Shown piece by piece: positions 42,882 to 46,988 of a DNA stretch of 46,988 nucleotides. Below the pieces are notes generated by a model. The model was not told the origin of the DNA and ran no database searches. It saw nothing but the letters and a program-made list of their open reading frames with translations. Made by a program: the position numbers and the translations under genes. Position 1 is the first letter of the stretch; each line of letters starts with the position of its first letter. Source of the DNA: an uncultured Desulfobulbaceae bacterium (GTDB lineage Bacteria > Desulfobacterota > Desulfobulbia > Desulfobulbales > Desulfocapsaceae); NCBI GenBank assembly GCA_947311315.1, contig CAMZKN010000002.1:1-46988 (forward strand), given 5' to 3'.

Positions 42882-44798
42882 ATGGGTAAAATTATCGGAA
42901 TTGACCTGGGAACAACCAATTCTTGTGTAGCAATCATGGAAGGTGGTGATCCGAAGGTTATAGCCAATGTAGAAGGAAACAGAACAACCCCCTCGGTTGT
43001 TGCTTTTGCCGATAATGACGAGAGGCTTGTCGGTCAGGTCGCAAAACGTCAGGCAGTAACGAATCCGACACGTACTTTGTACGCTATTAAACGGCTTATT
43101 GGGCGGAAATTTACTGACGCTGAGGTAAAAAAATCTGTTGAAGTAAGCCCTTTTAACATAGTTGAAGGGACGAATGGCAGTGTGTCTGTAGAGGTGGAGG
43201 GTAAGACATACAGACCCGCAGAAATTTCAGCCATGATCCTTGGTAAAATGAAACAAACCGCTGAAGAGTATCTGGGTGAAGAAGTAACTGATGCTGTGGT
43301 TACAGTACCCGCTTATTTTAATGATTCTCAGCGACAGGCAACCAAAGATGCTGGAAAAATAGCAGGCTTGAATGTACAGAGAATCATTAACGAGCCAACA
43401 GCAGCTTCACTCGCCTATGGTCTTGATAAAAAAGGTGAAGAAAAAATAGCTGTATTTGATCTCGGTGGTGGTACTTTTGATGTTTCCATACTTGAAATCG
43501 GTGATGGTGTTTTCGAAGTAAAGGCTACAAATGGTGACACTTTTCTCGGTGGTGAAGATTTTGATATGAGAATTGTCAACTGGCTCGCTGATGAGTTCAA
43601 GCGTGAGCAGGGAATTGATCTTCGCAGTGATAAAATGGCTCTTCAGCGACTAAAAGAAGAAGCTGAAAAAGCGAAGATGGAACTTTCCACCACCAAGGAA
43701 ACTGACATAAATCTTCCCTTTATCACGGCAGATGCTTCAGGGCCAAAACATCTAAACCTGAAGTTGAGTCGGGCTAAGATGGAAAGTCTGGTTGAAGATC
43801 TTGTTGAACGAACAGTTGGTCCCTGTGTAACAGCGCTAAAAGATGCAGGCCTTTCAGCATCTGATATTGATGAGGTTATACTGGTTGGTGGTATGTCCCG
43901 TATGCCTTTGGTACAGACCAAGGTGGAAGAAATTTTCGGTAAAGAGCCACATAAGGGTGTAAATCCTGATGAGGTTGTTGCAATAGGTGCCGCTATTCAG
44001 GGTGGTGTGCTTCAGGGTGATGTGAAAGATGTGCTTTTGCTTGATGTAACTCCTCTTTCTTTGGGAATTGAAACCTTGGGTGGAGTAACAACCAAGCTTA
44101 TCGAGAAAAACACTACTGTCCCAACCAAGAAGAGCCAGGTGTTCTCTACGGCTGCTGACAATCAGCCTGCAGTGTCTATTCATGTTCTGCAGGGTGAACG
44201 TGAAATGGCGCAGGACAATAAGACCATTGGCCGTTTTGAATTAACTGATATACCACCGGCTCCACGTGGTGTACCGCAGATTGAGGTTGCTTTTGATCTT
44301 GATGCGAACGGTATTCTCAGTGTGTCCGCTAAGGATCTGGGAACAGGTAAAGAGCAGTCCATCAGGATTACGGCTTCTTCGGGCTTAACCCCTGAAGAGA
44401 TCGAAAAAATGACACAGGATGCCGAACTACACGCCGAAGAAGATAAACGGCGTAAAGAATTGGCTGAGACTCACAATTCAGCAGACGCACTTATCCACGC
44501 CACAGAGAAGAGTCTGAAGGATCTTGGTGACAAAGTGGATGCTGAAACCAAGGCTAATGTTGAACGTGAAATCGAAAATCTTAATAAAGTAAAAGATAGT
44601 GAGGATGTTGATACTATTAAAGCCGCTATCGATGCACTTACCCAGGCCTCACATAAACTCGCAGAGTTGATGTATGCACAGGCTGCCCAGGAAAACCCGG
44701 AGGGTGGAGCTGGAGCACCGGGAGGTGAGCAGGCTGAGAAGAAAAAGAAAGATGACGATGATGATGTCGTAGACGCCGACTTCGAAGAAGTCAAATAG
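42882..44798 (+). CDS. dnaK: DnaK (Hsp70) chaperone
   Basis: A 638-residue ATP-dependent chaperone. The N-terminal ATPase domain has [34 protein letters not shown], the [16 protein letters not shown] phosphate loop and [10 protein letters not shown]. The substrate-binding domain has [18 protein letters not shown] and the helical lid; the acidic C-terminus ends [14 protein letters not shown], the usual GrpE/DnaJ-linked tail. The ATG at 42882 is chosen (MGKIIGIDL), with AAGGAGAG 7 nt upstream; the longer frame from 42792 would translate the intergenic hairpin. Confidence 0.98.
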   Translation: MGKIIGIDLGTTNSCVAIMEGGDPKVIANVEGNRTTPSVVAFADNDERLVGQVAKRQAVTNPTRTLYAIKRLIGRKFTDAEVKKSVEVSPFNIVEGTNGSVSVEVEGKTYRPAEISAMILGKMKQTAEEYLGEEVTDAVVTVPAYFNDSQRQATKDAGKIAGLNVQRIINEPTAASLAYGLDKKGEEKIAVFDLGGGTFDVSILEIGDGVFEVKATNGDTFLGGEDFDMRIVNWLADEFKREQGIDLRSDKMALQRLKEEAEKAKMELSTTKETDINLPFITADASGPKHLNLKLSRAKMESLVEDLVERTVGPCVTALKDAGLSASDIDEVILVGGMSRMPLVQTKVEEIFGKEPHKGVNPDEVVAIGAAIQGGVLQGDVKDVLLLDVTPLSLGIETLGGVTTKLIEKNTTVPTKKSQVFSTAADNQPAVSIHVLQGEREMAQDNKTIGRFELTDIPPAPRGVPQIEVAFDLDANGILSVSAKDLGTGKEQSIRITASSGLTPEEIEKMTQDAELHAEEDKRRKELAETHNSADALIHATEKSLKDLGDKVDAETKANVEREIENLNKVKDSEDVDTIKAAIDALTQASHKLAELMYAQAAQENPEGGAGAPGGEQAEKKKKDDDDDVVDADFEEVK

Positions 44799-44830
44799 TT
44801 TTCTGGCAGTGTGTTTGCCATTTACATAAA

Positions 44831-44869
44831 GGGAGTAAGGAATTTTTTTCCTTACTCCCCTTTTTTTTT
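44831..44869 (+). terminator. intrinsic terminator after dnaK
   Basis: GGGAGTAAGGAA (44831-44842) and TTCCTTACTCCC (44848-44859), 12-bp perfect stem, 5-T loop, then a T9 tract. Closes the grpE-dnaK unit. Confidence 0.95.
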
Positions 44870-44956
44870 GATTTGCTGTATGGTGCACTCGACAGGCAAT
44901 TAGCAGACTCATATAGAGTAAGTTATTAACGCCAATATATTAAATTACAAAATGAC

Positions 44957-45922
44957 ATGAAAATATTATCTGGAATACAACCATCAGGCCAACTGCATAT
45001 AGGCAATTATTTTGGCATGATGCAGACGATGATTTCCCATATGGAAAACGCTGAACTCTACGTTTTTATCGTTGATCTTCATGCTCTAACCTCGGTGCAT
45101 GATAGAGAAAAACTGGCGACAGGAACTCTTGAGGCAGCTGCTGATTTTCTTGCACTTGGCCTTGATCCTGACAAATGTATCTTCTGGGTTCAGTCAGATG
45201 TTCCTGAGGTTTGTGAGCTGACTTGGGTTCTTTCCACTCTAGCTCCTATGGGATTGCTTGAACGATGTCATTCCTACAAGGATAAGGTCGCTAAAGGTGT
45301 TGCCTCAAGCCACGGACTGTTTTCATATCCTGTTCTTATGGCCGCTGATATTCTTCTCTACCAGGCAGAAAAGGTACCGGTAGGCAAAGATCAGAAGCAG
45401 CACCTCGAGGTGGCTAGGGATATCGCAATTAAATTTAATAATCAATATGGTGACACTTTCTGTGTGCCTGAACCGGCTATCAGTGAAACCACTGCAACTG
45501 TTCCAGGCATTGATGGACAGAAGATGTCTAAATCATATGGGAATACAATACCTATTTTTCTTGAAGGGAAACAGTTGAAAAAGCGTGTCATGTCCATAGA
45601 AACTGACGCTACACCGGTTGAAGATCCCAAAAATCCTGACAATTGTAATCTCTATAAAATCATGAATCTTTTTGCCAGTACAGAACGTATGAAAGAGATA
45701 CATACCCTTTATGTCAATGGCGGGGCAGCTTATGGTTACTTGAAACTTGAGTTGCTTGATCTTTTGAATGATACATTTGGTGAAGCCAGGAAGAAAAAAC
45801 AGGAGTATTTATCAGATCCTGCTTCTTTGAGGATCATATTGGCTAAAGGTGCTGAAAAAGCAAGGGAAAAGGCCAGTGTTACTCTTGACTTGGTACGAGA
45901 TAGGGTTGGTTTAAAGTATTAA
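44957..45922 (+). CDS. trpS: tryptophanyl-tRNA synthetase
   Basis: A 321-residue class I aminoacyl-tRNA synthetase that charges tRNA-Trp. The HIGH-type motif lies in SGIQPSGQLHIGNYFGMM (residues 5-22), the KMSKS motif in GIDGQKMSKSYGN (about 188-200), and MAADILLYQAEKVPVGKDQKQHLEVARDIA is the conserved tryptophan/adenylate region. Full length. It stands alone between two terminators. No clear ribosome site; a purine-poor AAAATGACATG precedes the ATG. Confidence 0.96.
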   Translation: MKILSGIQPSGQLHIGNYFGMMQTMISHMENAELYVFIVDLHALTSVHDREKLATGTLEAAADFLALGLDPDKCIFWVQSDVPEVCELTWVLSTLAPMGLLERCHSYKDKVAKGVASSHGLFSYPVLMAADILLYQAEKVPVGKDQKQHLEVARDIAIKFNNQYGDTFCVPEPAISETTATVPGIDGQKMSKSYGNTIPIFLEGKQLKKRVMSIETDATPVEDPKNPDNCNLYKIMNLFASTERMKEIHTLYVNGGAAYGYLKLELLDLLNDTFGEARKKKQEYLSDPASLRIILAKGAEKAREKASVTLDLVRDRVGLKY

Positions 45923-45950
45923 CGAATGTGCTGCCGGACATGTGCTTGTG

Positions 45951-45989
45951 AAAAATGGAGCTGGAAGTTGAAATTGCTTGCCATTTTTT
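45951..45989 (+). terminator. probable terminator after trpS
   Basis: AAAAATGG (45951-45958) pairs with CCATTTTT (45981-45988), with an inner AGC/GCT pairing, followed by one more T. The AT-rich stem makes it moderate. Confidence 0.55.
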
Positions 45990-46101
45990 CTGAAAGAAGT
46001 TAAAAGAACAAATTCTGAAAGATTTGTAAGCTTATACATAAATTTATACATTCTGGTTATATTGTGAAGTTACAACGGAATGGGATAGAAGGAGAGGGAC
46101 A

Positions 46102-46296
46102 ATGGCAAAAGTATGTGAAATTTGCGGGAAAAAACCAATGACGGGGAACAATGTTTCCCATGCACACAATAAAACCAGAAGACGTTGGTTGCCAAATCTT
46201 AAAACGGTACGCATTGCGACTGCCGGTGGAAATAAGAAAAGAACCAAAGTCTGCACACGTTGCATCAGGTCTGGCGCTGTAGTGAAAGCCGCCTGA
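46102..46296 (+). CDS. rpmB: 50S ribosomal protein L28 (zinc-ribbon form)
   Basis: A 64-residue ribosomal protein. It opens [25 protein letters not shown] and ends with CTRCIRSG; the two CxxC pairs (CEIC, CTRC) form the zinc site of the C+ version of L28, which implies that zinc limitation could matter for this subunit. GGAGAGGGAC precedes the ATG. TTGTAA (46024) and TATACA (46045) with a 15-bp gap are a weak promoter candidate. Terminated at 46319. Confidence 0.97.
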   Translation: MAKVCEICGKKPMTGNNVSHAHNKTRRRWLPNLKTVRIATAGGNKKRTKVCTRCIRSGAVVKAA

Positions 46297-46318
46297 TAGA
46301 TTTTTTTCGGGTACGAAG

Positions 46319-46351
46319 AGGCGAGGGGAATACGTTCCTGCTCGCCTTTTT
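46319..46351 (+). terminator. intrinsic terminator after rpmB
   Basis: AGGCGAG (46319-46325) and CTCGCCT (46341-46347), with an inner GGAA/TTCC pairing, then a T-run to 46351. Confidence 0.9.
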
Positions 46352-46553
46352 CTATTTAGTGCCATACTGCATGAAACCTGTGAAAAAAGACAAGAAAATT
46401 TGAGCATTGTCGAAATTAAACTAATTAATAACAGCACCATGGCACTTATGCCCCTCAATGGGGCGCTAATCGGAGTAGTTCCTTGTGGGGTGTGTTAGTA
46501 CATGGTAGTCATTTTTAGGACGATGGAGTCCTGTGGATGGACTGGAGGATATT

Positions 46554-46808
46554 ATGACTGAAGAAAAAATAGCATTTCTCAGCGTAAAAGAGGCTTCTCA
46601 AAGAGTTGGGGCAATACAGGAAGAAGAAGATATTGAACGCGTTGACAAGCGGATTTTAACTGTGTATAGCAAAGATGATAAAGAACTCTGCTGGTTTGAT
46701 TATGAAGAAGTTATGAAAGAGGTTGAAGATATTCCCAAAGGTGAAAAAAAAGAGGCAGTCCATAATTATATTATGAGCCATATACCTGATTGGGTGAGTG
46801 AACTCTAG
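46554..46808 (+). CDS. small acidic protein of unknown function
   Basis: An 84-residue soluble protein, strongly acidic, without signal peptide or membrane segment. It reads MTEEKIAFLSVKEASQRVGA, then a Glu/Asp/Lys-rich middle and ends HIPDWVSEL; no family is recognised. ATG 46554 is chosen because GGAGG lies 5 nt upstream; an in-frame ATG at 46533 is weaker. The upstream gap (46352-46553) contains one hairpin GCCCC/GGGGC (46450-46464) and no clear promoter. Codon use and the ribosome site argue that it is real. Confidence 0.65.
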   Translation: MTEEKIAFLSVKEASQRVGAIQEEEDIERVDKRILTVYSKDDKELCWFDYEEVMKEVEDIPKGEKKEAVHNYIMSHIPDWVSEL

Positions 46809-46902
46809 TTGTATTTTACGGAATTTGCAATTACTTAACGGCTTGGAGCCACGATTCTAAAGGTGTCGGGTCAGGGTAAATTAATGCTAACCGCCAACTC
46901 TT

Positions 46903-46977
46903 TCAATTGGCACAGGAATTTTTCGTCATTTTTAAGTGATCTAAAACTGCTCGTACGTCAAAGCTGAGCTTGCGCAT
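46903..46977 (-). other. edge fragment with weak resemblance to mobile-element flanks
   Basis: On the minus strand an open frame enters from the right edge and stops at 46903 (visible part from ATG 46977: MRKLSFDVRAVLDHLKMTKN and four more residues). Downstream on the plus strand, GGGTCAGGGTAAA (46868-46880) differs by two bases from GGGTCAGAGCAAA at 988-1000. This may be the tail of a gene or transposon relic outside the window; not resolvable here. Confidence 0.25.
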
Positions 46978-46988
46978 TTTTTGAGTGA

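Noticed and set aside
4143..44912. Many antisense open frames inside dnaE, dxs, hslU, dnaK and the importer genes
   Set aside because: They mirror conserved genes on the other strand and have no independent ribosome sites or recognisable domains.
1..46988. CRISPR arrays, prophage structural genes or classical defence systems
   Set aside because: No regularly spaced direct repeats, cas, phage or restriction-modification genes were seen; toxin-antitoxin modules are the only defence-associated genes.

Overview
The window most resembles the chromosome of a Gram-negative sulfate-reducer-type bacterium of the Desulfobacterota, probably near Desulfobulbaceae/Desulfocapsaceae. This is inferred from protein flavour and gene content: a zinc-ribbon L28, xerC-hslV-hslU, a class III fructose bisphosphatase, a NtrC-type regulator beside an iron-sulfur flavoprotein, and a TAM outer-membrane assembly pair. 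No rRNA, tRNA, CRISPR array or intact transposase was seen.

Region 1 (1-2.9 kb) is accessory DNA. It holds an intact HigB/HigA pair, an intact VapB/VapC pair, a third toxin-antitoxin pair that is broken (N-terminally truncated PIN toxin and frameshifted ribbon-helix-helix antitoxin), a 76-bp relic of a second MetE-like gene, and a 156-bp miniature transposon. Region 2 (3.0-10.8 kb) has a MetE-like methyltransferase with a clean promoter and terminator, a four-gene oligopeptide/nickel-type ABC importer on the minus strand, a divergent MarR regulator and a UspA protein.

Region 3 (10.9-22.1 kb) is housekeeping: xseB-ispA-dxs (isoprenoid precursors) on the minus strand, xerC-hslV-hslU plus a zinc-ribbon protein on the plus strand, then dnaE preceded by a pentapeptide-repeat lipoprotein gene. 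Region 4 (22.3-28.6 kb) carries motB-motA in reversed order, a GlpX-like protein lacking several catalytic metal ligands directly behind an intact class III FBPase, and an OMPLA phospholipase. Region 5 (28.7-32.7 kb) is a thiamine ABC importer operon under a TPP riboswitch with its own intrinsic terminator.

Region 6 (32.7-41.9 kb) has rlmD, a second miniature transposon (153 bp), tamA-tamB, an iron-sulfur flavoprotein and a ZraR-like sigma-54 activator. Region 7 (42-47 kb) has grpE-dnaK, trpS, rpmB and a small acidic unknown.

The least expected observations are (i) two miniature elements of the same design (about 155 bp, GTAACT-type ends, an internal copy of the end, a right-hand ~107-bp imperfect palindrome) each flanked by a perfect 8-bp target duplication, one of them sitting in the vapBC leader and one between rlmD and tamA; and (ii) the tandem of an intact class III FBPase with a GlpX relative whose active site looks dismantled. 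No system was seen that is clearly without precedent; these two are the best candidates for something undescribed.
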